The notes beneath the pieces were generated by a model that had not been told where the DNA came from, searched no databases, and saw nothing but the letters and a program-made list of their open reading frames with translations. Shown here in pieces: positions 54,503 to 61,498 of a stretch of DNA of 64,000 nt. Both the position numbers and the translations under genes were made by a program. The stretch lies in NCBI GenBank assembly GCA_015056085.1, contig SVHA01000003.1, forward strand, positions 1-64,000, read 5' to 3'. The stretch is from Clostridiales bacterium (GTDB lineage: Bacteria; Bacillota; Clostridia; Christensenellales; Aristaeellaceae). Each line of letters begins with the position of its first letter. The first letter of the stretch is position 1.

Positions 54503-55270
54503 ATGAAATCAACGTTCCTGAAAATACTGATGATGCTCATGGCACTTTTGCTGTGTCTGTCTGCCTGCACCGCCCCCACCGACAGCCAGAAATTCCCCGT
54601 GGTAATGGACGCCGTCACGGACGTCCCGGCTTCTGCCCCCACAGACGCCCCCACGGACGTCCCCGCCGCTGCGCCTGCCCATCAGCTGGTGGCTGAAAAG
54701 CCGGAAGCGCCCTATCTGGAAGTGGCGTTTTACATCGGCGGACAGTATGTTTCCGGATATATCCCCCTGACGCAGGAGGAAGTGATGAACGCCATGATGT
54801 TCTCCGCAGTAGTGGACACCATGATGACCATCGCTCTGGTCACCCCGGACAACCCGGACGAAAATTACGGGCCTCTGCCTCAGCCGCTGGTGGATATTGC
54901 CGCCGAAACCGCCGGTTTCCTGTGCCAGTCCCCCGCTGATGTGGGGAACATCGTCTCCGCCACCATGGACACCACCCTCTTCGGCGAGACCCACTCTCAA
55001 ACTGTCACCGACCCTGCTGACCTTGCACGCCTTCAGACAGTCCTGCAGGGCGCCCAGAAGATGGGTTTCCGCTCGAAATGCCCCTGGACAGGCGTGCTGA
55101 CCCTGACCATGGATGATGGCCGCACCATGGTGATTCAGAAGGCCTCCGACAGCTGCCAATCCATGCTCTTCGGCACGTCCTTCTGCTACGAAATCTCCAA
55201 GGCCGATAACACCTGGCTGTGGGAGCTGTTCCACGAGGCCGCCCCTGAATCTTTCTCTTTCGGAGAGTAA
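54503..55270 (+). CDS. Lipoprotein, unknown
   Basis: A 255-residue lipoprotein with lipobox LSAC (Cys 22) and a Pro/Asp linker (SAPTDAPTDVPAAAP). The folded part has about 185 residues and no family I recognise. There are three cysteines in the mature domain (in FLCQ, SKCPW and DSCQ). AAGGAGG precedes the ATG. It is followed 2 bp later by the ProX-like gene. Confidence 0.8.
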   Translation: MKSTFLKILMMLMALLLCLSACTAPTDSQKFPVVMDAVTDVPASAPTDAPTDVPAAAPAHQLVAEKPEAPYLEVAFYIGGQYVSGYIPLTQEEVMNAMMFSAVVDTMMTIALVTPDNPDENYGPLPQPLVDIAAETAGFLCQSPADVGNIVSATMDTTLFGETHSQTVTDPADLARLQTVLQGAQKMGFRSKCPWTGVLTLTMDDGRTMVIQKASDSCQSMLFGTSFCYEISKADNTWLWELFHEAAPESFSFGE

Positions 55271-55272
55271 CC

Positions 55273-55770
55273 ATGACCGCCGCAAGCACAAAAGAAATCA
55301 TCCTCGCCCGCCTGCAGGCACTGGGCGTACCCTTCACCCTGTTTGAACACGCAGCCGCCAACACCATAGCGGATTGTCTGGCCCTGCCCTGCGCCGAAGC
55401 GGACGTCACCTTCTGCAAGAACATCCTGCTGTGCAACCGCCAGCAGACCGCCTTCTACCTTTATGTCACCCCGCCGGAAAAGCCCTTCCGCACTGCGGAC
55501 ACCTCCAAGGCGCTGGGGGTGTCGAGGCTGTCCTTCGCCCCGGCTAACTGTCTGGTGGAAATGCTTCACCTGCACAGCGGCTCCCTGTCGCCCCTGGGAC
55601 TGTGGTTTGATGAATCCCGAAAAATCACCCTCGTGTTCGACCGGGACATCCGCACGGGCGGGCGCATTGCCTTTCACCCCTGCGACAACACCGCCACCGT
55701 GGTGTTCACCCAGAAGGACTTTTTCACCCGCATCGTGCCTTCGCTTCATCACGACCCCGTGTGGATCTGA
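55273..55770 (+). CDS. YbaK/ProX-type aminoacyl-tRNA editing protein
   Basis: A 165-residue free-standing editing domain. FEHAAANTIADC, KNILLCNRQQTAFYL, SKALGVSRLSFAPANCLVEML, GSLSPLGLWFD and FHPCDNTATVVF fit the ProX (ProXp-ala/PrdX) family, which hydrolyses mischarged Ala-tRNAPro. The catalytic Lys is likely in CKN. Second gene of a unit with the lipoprotein. Confidence 0.88.
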   Translation: MTAASTKEIILARLQALGVPFTLFEHAAANTIADCLALPCAEADVTFCKNILLCNRQQTAFYLYVTPPEKPFRTADTSKALGVSRLSFAPANCLVEMLHLHSGSLSPLGLWFDESRKITLVFDRDIRTGGRIAFHPCDNTATVVFTQKDFFTRIVPSLHHDPVWI

Positions 55771-55789
55771 CTTTTTCAGCACAAGAAAA

Positions 55790-55829
55790 GGGACCGGCAT
55801 TGCATTCCCGCAATCCGGCCCCGTTTTTT
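55790..55829. terminator. Terminator between convergent genes
   Basis: GGGACCGGCATTGC, 6-nt loop, GCAATCCGGCCCC, T-run on the plus strand. The minus strand has TTTTC, so it may serve both. Confidence 0.82.
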
Positions 55830-55836
55830 GTTTGAT

Positions 55837-56769
55837 TTACAACAGGCACAGCACCTTGCCCACATAGATCAGCGCAAACAGCGTGCCCATGGAGCAGATC
55901 GTGGTCATCACCAACTGACTGGCCGCCAGCGTGCCATCGGCGCCCATGGCCACCGCCATCGGGTAACTGCTGACGGCGCCCGGTGCGCCAAAGAGAATCA
56001 CGATCACGCCCAGGGCTTCCTGGCGCATCCCCAGCAGGGCAGCCAGCGTGACCATCACCGCCGGCAGAATCAACTGCTTGATGACCAGCGTCACCGCCAG
56101 TTCCCGCTTGTTGTCCTTCACACCCTGCCACTTCAGCGATGCGCCCAGCACCAGCAGCGACACCGGCGAGGCCAATCCGCCCACGTCCAGGCAGACCTCA
56201 TCCACCACATGGGGCAGCTGCCATCCCGTCAGCAGGAACACAACGCCCAGCGCTGCAGCGATAATCAGCGGATTGGTCAGCACCTGACGGAGCATCTTCA
56301 GCGGGTTGATTTTTTCGCCCCGGGAGAAGGCCACCACCGCCAGAACGTTGTTCAGCAGCGTCACGATGGGCAGCGCCAGCGACACCGCCGCTTCGCCGGA
56401 TGCGCCGTACATCGCCGACATCAGCCCGAAGCCCAGCACCGCAAAGTTGGAGCGGAACACTCCCTGCACCATCACGCTGGACTTGCGGGGATCAGGGAAA
56501 AACCGGGGCATCAGCAGCTGCGCCACCGTAAACACGCCGATAATGGACAGGGTGATGAACAGCGTCATCTCCAGCCCGGGGCTGGCGGACACATCCAGCG
56601 AGCGGATGCTGTTGAACACCAGCATCGGCAAAAACGCCCTGAACACCAGCTGATTCATCCCCGGCACAATGCCCTCAGGCATCCAGCCGATTTTCCTGAG
56701 CACCACGCCCAGCAGCAGCATCAAAAGCAGCGGCAGCATGATATCCATGGTGATGAACAGTTCCTGCAT
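55837..56769 (-). CDS. Auxin-efflux-carrier (AEC) family transporter
   Basis: Membrane transporter of 310 residues, ten helices expected. It opens MLPLLLMLLLGVVLRKIGWMPEG and has NQLVFRAFLPMLVFNSIRSLDV and, near the end, LFGAPGAVSSYPMAVAMGADGTLAASQLV, typical of bacterial AEC members that move malate or amino acids. Substrate unknown. Its own promoter lies at 56808. Confidence 0.9.
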   Translation of the reverse strand: MQELFITMDIMLPLLLMLLLGVVLRKIGWMPEGIVPGMNQLVFRAFLPMLVFNSIRSLDVSASPGLEMTLFITLSIIGVFTVAQLLMPRFFPDPRKSSVMVQGVFRSNFAVLGFGLMSAMYGASGEAAVSLALPIVTLLNNVLAVVAFSRGEKINPLKMLRQVLTNPLIIAAALGVVFLLTGWQLPHVVDEVCLDVGGLASPVSLLVLGASLKWQGVKDNKRELAVTLVIKQLILPAVMVTLAALLGMRQEALGVIVILFGAPGAVSSYPMAVAMGADGTLAASQLVMTTICSMGTLFALIYVGKVLCLL

Positions 56770-56807
56770 ACCCTCGCCGCCTTTCGTATTCTGGATTCAA
56801 TGTCTAT

Positions 56808-56836
56808 AGCATACCACGGAGAAAAGGATTTGTCCA
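56808..56836 (-). promoter_or_regulatory. Promoter for AEC transporter
   Basis: Minus strand: TGGACA (56836-56831), 17 nt, TATGCT (56813-56808). Confidence 0.6.
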
Positions 56837-56944
56837 GTGCGGACCCCCCCTGTTCGTGATTGCCCGCAACAAAAACCAGCCCCTGCTTGCGCAGAGGCTG
56901 AAATTTTCACCCTTATCTCAATGAAAAGCCGCAGCCGGCCCTGC

Positions 56945-57211
56945 TCACATTTCCGCATTCTCCGGGAGAAAGGGGAAGCTGTCGCACAGGAAGTAGAACG
57001 GCGCAAATCCGAGGGCTTCGCACAGGTCAACGAACTTTTCCAGGCTCATTTTCTTTTCGCCCCGCTCATAGGCCCGCAAAAGCGACACAGAAATGTTCAG
57101 CTTTTCCGCCAGTTCCTTCTGGGTGATCTTCTTTTCCTTCCGGCCCTGCACGATTCTTTCGCCCAGCCAGGTGTAGAGCATGATTTTGTAATTATATTTA
57201 TCCGGAAGCAT
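56945..57211 (-). CDS. XRE-family helix-turn-helix regulator
   Basis: A small 88-residue DNA-binding protein: KITQKELAEKLNISVSLLRAYERGEKKMSLEKF is the classic helix-turn-helix, followed by a C-terminal helix. The ATG at 57211 follows AAGGAG by 7 nt. A much longer open frame upstream consists of repeat sequence and is not coding. No clear target operon. Confidence 0.82.
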   Translation of the reverse strand: MLPDKYNYKIMLYTWLGERIVQGRKEKKITQKELAEKLNISVSLLRAYERGEKKMSLEKFVDLCEALGFAPFYFLCDSFPFLPENAEM

Positions 57212-57409
57212 GATTTCACTCCTTGTGGGGCTGATGGAATGGGTGTCGGGGTTGAGAGTGCAAAACGGCATCATCCGGGTACAACGGCGAAAGCAAAAAT
57301 GTGAAAATGTTTTTGCTTTCTGATTTATATTTTGATTTCTCCATGGCTTGTTGTTTTCCTGCATGGAAGGCAAGGATTTTTGTGTTTTGGGTGAAAAAAA
57401 ATGTTGTTT

Positions 57410-58213
57410 TGGGGACCGATACAGGGCTTCGAGGGCTCCCGTAAGGGCAAAATCTTGTCTTGCACAAAGGTTTTTGCTGTTTCTATGCCTATACCGCCAA
57501 CGCTCCTTTTCTGGATATACCAGGGGGCTTTCCGATCGGTCCGCCTCCGCTTCGCTCCGGAAACTCGCCTTCGGCGACTGCCCACTGGGCAGTTCGTTTC
57601 CCCTGGACCCCTTCGGTCTCCATCCTTGTAAGTAGTCTTTTCGCAGCAGGACAATCCCCCTCCGCCTAACGGCGGAGCCCCCTTTACACAAGGGGGCCTT
57701 TGTTTGTTTGACTACAAAATTCGTTCCTTCAACAAACAGGTTAATACTTCTCCATCCGGAGGGAGCCCGAAGGTTTCCAAAGGGCGACCGGAAAGCCCTT
57801 TGGTCGCCCGTGAGGGCGAAACCCCCTCCTTGCACAAAGGATTGTACCGAATCCAATCCAATACCTGTTTCACAACTTCGCCACCACAACCAGGGGGCTT
57901 TCCGGTCGCCCCCTGGACCCCTTCGGAGTCCCCTCCGTTGTTGCTTGTCCGAACAACAAACAAATGAAAATCCCACAAACAAACAATCCCCCAAGCCCGT
58001 CAGGGCTTGGGGTAATGGATCAAGGGGCGATGCCCCTTGCGGGGGTATCGGGGGCAGCGCCCCCGATTGGGATTCCAAAGGGCAAAGCCCTTTGGCGGGG
58101 TGCAGGGGCGGAGCCCCTGCTGGGGGTGTGGGGCAAAGCCCCACATAGGGTTTCCAAAGGGCAAAGCCCTTTGGTGGGGGTGTGGGGCAAAGCCCCACAT
58201 AGGAGTCCCCTGG
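57410..58213. repeat. Hairpin-rich repeat mosaic, locus 5
   Basis: No credible gene. GATCGGAAA-type loop hairpins are near 57521 (with the GC-rich insertion seen at 16.3 and 27.9 kb), 57777 and 57890. The segment 57652-57765 nearly matches 32566-32675. From about 57985 to 58213 a palindrome array contains two near-identical pairs, and it ends at the metI stop codon. Bases 57212-57409 show nothing I recognise. Confidence 0.85.
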
Positions 58214-58912
58214 TCACTTCTTCAGGCGACGATCGTTCTTGATGGCCAGCCAGGTGCCCACAGACTGAATCACCTGCACCAGCACAATCAGCAGAATGAC
58301 GGTCATCAGCAGCACGGGGTAGTTGTAGCGGTTGTAGCCGATCATGATGGCAATCTTGCCCAGACCGCCGCCGCCGATGGCGCCGCTCATGGCGGTGTAG
58401 CCCATAATGGTGGTGATAGCCAGGGTGAAATTGTTAATCAGGCTGGGCACACTCTCAGGGAGCATCACCCGGGTCATGATCTGCAGGGGCGAAAAGCCCA
58501 TGGACTGCGCCGCTTCAATAATATTGGGGTTGACTTCCCGCAGGCTGCCTTCCACCAGACGTGCAATAAAGGGGAAGGCCGCCACCGTCAGGGGCACAAT
58601 GGACGCCACCGTACCCACCGAGGTGCCCACCAGCAGACGGGTGAGAGGAATCACCAGCACGATGAGGATGATGAAGGGTATGGAGCGCAGCAGGTTAATG
58701 ACCACATTGATGACTTTCATCAGCCCGGAAGGAATGGGCCGGATGCCATTCTTTTCGCCAGCCACCAGCAGCATGCCCAGCGGCAGGCCGATCAGGATGG
58801 CCAGGAAGGTGGCGGCAAAGGTGACGTACAGGGTGTCCCACAGGGCCAGAGGCACTTCATCCCGCAGGATTTCCCATGCTTCCGCCAGTTTCTTTTCATT
58901 GATGGTGAACAC
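58214..58912 (-). CDS. metI: Methionine ABC importer permease MetI
   Basis: Permease of 232 residues, five helices. TLYVTFAATFLAILIGLPLGMLL, LRSIPFIILIVLVIPLTRLLVGTSVG and the EAA-like FIARLVEGSLREVNPNIIEAAQSMG are typical of MetI. Start is GTG at 58912, immediately after the metN stop (TAAGTG), with GGGGGT upstream inside metN. The stop touches repeat locus 5. Confidence 0.95.
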   Translation of the reverse strand: MFTINEKKLAEAWEILRDEVPLALWDTLYVTFAATFLAILIGLPLGMLLVAGEKNGIRPIPSGLMKVINVVINLLRSIPFIILIVLVIPLTRLLVGTSVGTVASIVPLTVAAFPFIARLVEGSLREVNPNIIEAAQSMGFSPLQIMTRVMLPESVPSLINNFTLAITTIMGYTAMSGAIGGGGLGKIAIMIGYNRYNYPVLLMTVILLIVLVQVIQSVGTWLAIKNDRRLKK

Positions 58913-59941
58913 TTATGCCTGACCCCCTTTCACCGCATAGTCCACTTCCACCTGCACGGTGACGTTCTCGTGGCCCCGCAGATACTTCACGGCCTTGGCC
59001 AGTTCGTCCGGGCCGCCCATGATTTCCAGCAGGATGTAACCGTAGGCGCGATCGCCCACGCTGCGGGTGGATGCGCCCAGAATGCTGGCTTCCACGCCGG
59101 CATCCATCGCCATGCGGGCAATGAGGGGCTCCCGGGCGGTGAGGGCGCCATTGAAGATCAGGCGCACCCGCTGGCCGTGTTCATCCGCCAGCACGGCGCT
59201 GTCAGCCATTTCAGGGTAGACCAGATTGCGGGTGGCGTCCGCCTTGGGATTGGAGAATACATCCGCCACGGTGCCTTCTTCCACCACTTCGCCGTTTTCC
59301 AGGATGGCTACACGGTTGCAGATTTCCTGCACCACGCTCATCTGGTGGGTAATGACGATCACGGTGATGCCCAGCTTTTCGTTGATGTCCCGGATCAGTT
59401 CCAGGATGGCATGGGTAGTTTTGGGGTCCAGGGCCGAGGTGGCCTCGTCGCACAGCAGGACGTCCGGGTTGGTGGACAGGGCGCGGGCAATGGCCACGCG
59501 CTGCTGCTGACCGCCGGAAAGCTGTGCCGGGTAGGCATTGGCCTTGTCCGGCAGACCCACCACGTCCAGCAGTTCCAGCGCCCGCTTTTCCGCTTCCTTC
59601 TTGTCCACGCCGGAAAGTTTCAGGGGCAGCATCACGTTTTGAAGCACCGTGCGCTGCATCAGCAGATTGAAGCCCTGAAAAATCATCGTGATGCGGCGGC
59701 GCGCCTGCTGCAGCTCCTTTTTGTTCAGCGCACCCAGATTGCGCCCATCCAGCAGCACTTCGCCTTCCGTGGGGCGCTCCAGCATATTGATGCAGCGCAC
59801 CAGCGTGCTCTTGCCGGCGCCGGACATACCGATAATGCCGTAGATATCGCCGTTGTTGATGGTCAGGTTGACGTGCCTGAGGGCTTCCACCGGACCGTCG
59901 GCGGTCACAAAGCTCTTGCACAAATTGCGCAGTTCAATCAT
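58913..59941 (-). CDS. metN: Methionine ABC importer ATPase MetN
   Basis: ATPase of 342 residues. Walker A GMSGAGKSTLVRCIN, Q-loop IFQGFNLL, signature LSGGQQQR, Walker B VLLCDEATSALDPKTT, and ITHQM. The C-terminal quarter is an NIL/ACT-type domain (REPLIARMAMDAGVEASILG) that senses cytoplasmic methionine in E. coli MetN and inhibits transport. It follows metQ by 78 bp containing a hairpin. Confidence 0.95.
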   Translation of the reverse strand: MIELRNLCKSFVTADGPVEALRHVNLTINNGDIYGIIGMSGAGKSTLVRCINMLERPTEGEVLLDGRNLGALNKKELQQARRRITMIFQGFNLLMQRTVLQNVMLPLKLSGVDKKEAEKRALELLDVVGLPDKANAYPAQLSGGQQQRVAIARALSTNPDVLLCDEATSALDPKTTHAILELIRDINEKLGITVIVITHQMSVVQEICNRVAILENGEVVEEGTVADVFSNPKADATRNLVYPEMADSAVLADEHGQRVRLIFNGALTAREPLIARMAMDAGVEASILGASTRSVGDRAYGYILLEIMGGPDELAKAVKYLRGHENVTVQVEVDYAVKGGQA

Positions 59942-59967
59942 GAATTTGGCAACCTCCGTAAACGCAA

Positions 59968-60004
59968 GGGCACACCGGCTGCGAAAAAAGCCGCCGGTGT
60001 GTCC
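59968..60004 (-). other. Intercistronic hairpin between metQ and metN
   Basis: A 12-bp stem (GGGCACACCGGC and GCCGGTGTGTCC on the plus strand, one G-T and otherwise paired) with a loop containing a T-run on the minus strand. It may stabilise metQ message or lower metNI expression. Confidence 0.6.
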
Positions 60005-60019
60005 TGATTGATATGAATC

Positions 60020-60892
60020 TTACTTGACAGTCAGGGCATCCAGGTTCGTCTGCTTGCCGCCGTAGAGGCCCATGGGCTCCACGTGCACAGCCGCCACGAC
60101 CACCAGGTTGGTGCCGTTTTCCAGGTTGAAGTTGTCCTGATAGGGGATGTGAGCGAAGTAGTTGGCGTAGACTTCACCGGCGTCCACCACCATGTTGGGC
60201 TGCACATAGTCGGAGAACTCGATGACCTTGAGGGTGATGTCCTTCTCAGCCAGGATTTCCTTGACCACGGCCAGGATCTGGGCATGGGGGGTGGGAGAAG
60301 CCGCCACGCTCACTTCGGAGCCGGCCAGAGCAGCGTAATCGATGGTGGCGTCAAAGCCGTCGGTGGGGTTTTCCACAACGCTCACAGCAGCGCCGCCGTA
60401 GGTGGAGTTGATGAAGTCCTTCACCTTCTGGCTGCTGATGGCGGCCACCAGGGCCTTGGTCAGAGGAGCTTCTTCGTTGCCGCCCTTGACGCACAGCACG
60501 TTGGAATAGGGAGAATCAGCGGATTCGATCAGCAGAGAATCCTGCACGGGATTCATGCCGGCGTCCAGCGCAAAGTTGTTGTTGATGATGGCGTAGTCCA
60601 CGTCCGCCAGGACGTTGGGCACCATGGCGGCTTCCACTTCCTGGAAGGTGATGTTCAGGGGATTCTCGGCGATGTCAGCGATGGTGGCGGTGATGTCAGC
60701 GCCTTCCTTGAGCTTGATGATGCCGTTGGCTTCCAGCAGCAGCAGCGCGCGGGCTTCGTTGGTGGTGTCATTGGGAACGGCGATGGTCAGGCCCTTGTCC
60801 TGACCGGGCTTGACGATCACGAACACGCCCACAACGATGGCGACAACCAGAATCACAGCGATGATGATGGCAAGGATGGACTTCTTATTCAT
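60020..60892 (-). CDS. metQ: MetQ/NlpA-like methionine-binding protein, apparently circularly permuted
   Basis: Binding protein of 290 residues for the MetNI importer. In ordinary MetQ the order is VGATPVPHAEIL, then DYVQPN, HIPY, HVEPMG, SLDEL, then IAIPNDPTN, LLLL, LIKLKDG, DSPYANVL and a final GGAV. Here the protein starts GLTIAVPNDTTNEARALLLL (34-53), goes through IIKLKEG, ADSPYSNVLCVKGG and STYGGAAV (164-170), and only then has VSVAASPTPHAQIL (194-207), FSDYVQPN, HIPYQDNF, HVEPMGLY and finally TNLDAL at the end. No lipobox Cys follows the first helix (about 6-27), so it is membrane-anchored. AAGGAG precedes the ATG. Confidence 0.9.
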   Translation of the reverse strand: MNKKSILAIIIAVILVVAIVVGVFVIVKPGQDKGLTIAVPNDTTNEARALLLLEANGIIKLKEGADITATIADIAENPLNITFQEVEAAMVPNVLADVDYAIINNNFALDAGMNPVQDSLLIESADSPYSNVLCVKGGNEEAPLTKALVAAISSQKVKDFINSTYGGAAVSVVENPTDGFDATIDYAALAGSEVSVAASPTPHAQILAVVKEILAEKDITLKVIEFSDYVQPNMVVDAGEVYANYFAHIPYQDNFNLENGTNLVVVAAVHVEPMGLYGGKQTNLDALTVK

Positions 60893-60996
60893 GGTGACAC
60901 TTCTCCTTCAAATTGAATCGTTTTGTTTGGGGATTCACAGGGAAACGATGGCAAGGGGAGTCAAATATGCTTTTTCAGCCAAGGGCGCTTGGAGCG

Positions 60997-61065
60997 TCAC
61001 ATTCGGCGGCTTTCCCGGTTCATGCTTGCCGGGTAGCGGATGGTGCTCTTTGCCAGGTCGGACAT
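60997..61065 (-). CDS. Possible 22-residue small ORF between attenuator and metQ
   Basis: Starts with ATG at 61065, preceded by AAGGGAG with 7 nt spacing, and ends TGA at 60999-60997. Sequence MSDLAKSTIRYPASMNRESR followed by RM and stop. It contains three Met but is not hydrophobic. Unrelated to known peptides by eye. May be a second control point or only a chance ORF. Confidence 0.35.
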   Translation of the reverse strand: MSDLAKSTIRYPASMNRESRRM

Positions 61066-61111
61066 AGGCACACTCCCTTCTTGCAAAGTGGTCAGGATGA
61101 ATCGGATACAG

Positions 61112-61144
61112 AAAAAGGAAGCTGGCATCTTCTGCTCAGCTTCC
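61112..61144 (-). terminator. Attenuator terminator upstream of metQ
   Basis: Minus strand: GGAAGCTG, a bulged A, GCA, 5-nt loop GAAGA, TGC, CAGCTTCC, then TTTTT. It lies after the Met-rich leader ORF and before metQ, so RNA polymerase must read through it for metQNI expression. The loop segment CAGAAGA can pair with TCTTCTG near the end of the leader ORF (plus strand 61201-61207). Confidence 0.85.
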
Positions 61145-61155
61145 TTTTCACGTCT

Positions 61156-61179
61156 GCCGGACTCTTTTTGAATCCCGGC
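61156..61179 (-). other. Small hairpin after leader ORF stop
   Basis: GCCGG, 14-nt loop, CCGGC. It starts about 12 nt past the leader stop codon and could act as a pause site. Confidence 0.4.
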
Positions 61180-61191
61180 AACGATGGAGAA

Positions 61192-61272
61192 TTAAGCGCA
61201 CAGAAGACAAACCGTTGAACGCATCATACGGCACATGTACATCCACATGGGCATGGCGTCAAACAACTTCAT
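61192..61272 (-). CDS. Methionine-rich leader peptide upstream of metQNI
   Basis: A 26-residue ORF starting ATG at 61272 with AGGAG 7 nt upstream, ending TAA. It begins MKLFDAMPMWMYMCRMMR, then has STVCLLCA. Seven of 26 residues are Met (1, 7, 9, 11, 13, 16, 17), and there are three Cys. Position after a strong promoter and before an intrinsic terminator fits a leader peptide for ribosome-mediated attenuation, where low Met-tRNA stalls the ribosome at the Met codons. It might instead be a small membrane peptide, but the Met density and location favour the leader role. Confidence 0.8.
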   Translation of the reverse strand: MKLFDAMPMWMYMCRMMRSTVCLLCA

Positions 61273-61304
61273 AGCGCTTCTCCTTTCATCCGGAAGATGG
61301 GATT

Positions 61305-61333
61305 AGCATACCATACCCGCTGGGCTCTGTCAA
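61305..61333 (-). promoter_or_regulatory. Promoter of metQNI leader
   Basis: Minus strand: TTGACA (61333-61328), 17 nt, TATGCT (61310-61305). It would start transcription about 25 nt before the leader start codon. Confidence 0.8.
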
Positions 61334-61419
61334 CCCCGGCATTGTTTTCCGATTGTTTTTTTGTCAAAGACTGCCATTCTTCTCCCATTTCTGCCCAGAT
61401 GTAAATTCCTGCGCAGCTC

Positions 61420-61448
61420 TTGTAATCCGTCCCGGATATTGCTACAAT
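61420..61448 (+). promoter_or_regulatory. Promoter for L,D-transpeptidase gene
   Basis: TTGTAA (61420-61425), 17 nt, TACAAT (61443-61448) with TGC directly upstream. Confidence 0.7.
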
Positions 61449-61498
61449 AAGGAAGGAACAAACGCAATGGCGGAAAAGCCGCCCCGGGGAGTGAACGA

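Noticed and set aside
56945-58198. 417-codon frame reading through repeat locus 5 into the helix-turn-helix gene
   Set aside because: Only the last 88 codons look like protein and have their own start with AAGGAG; the rest is translated repeat sequence.
60893-61330. S-box (SAM) riboswitch or T-box upstream of metQ
   Set aside because: I looked for the conserved S-box core and for a T-box antiterminator sequence and saw neither; the leader ORF and terminator explain the region better.
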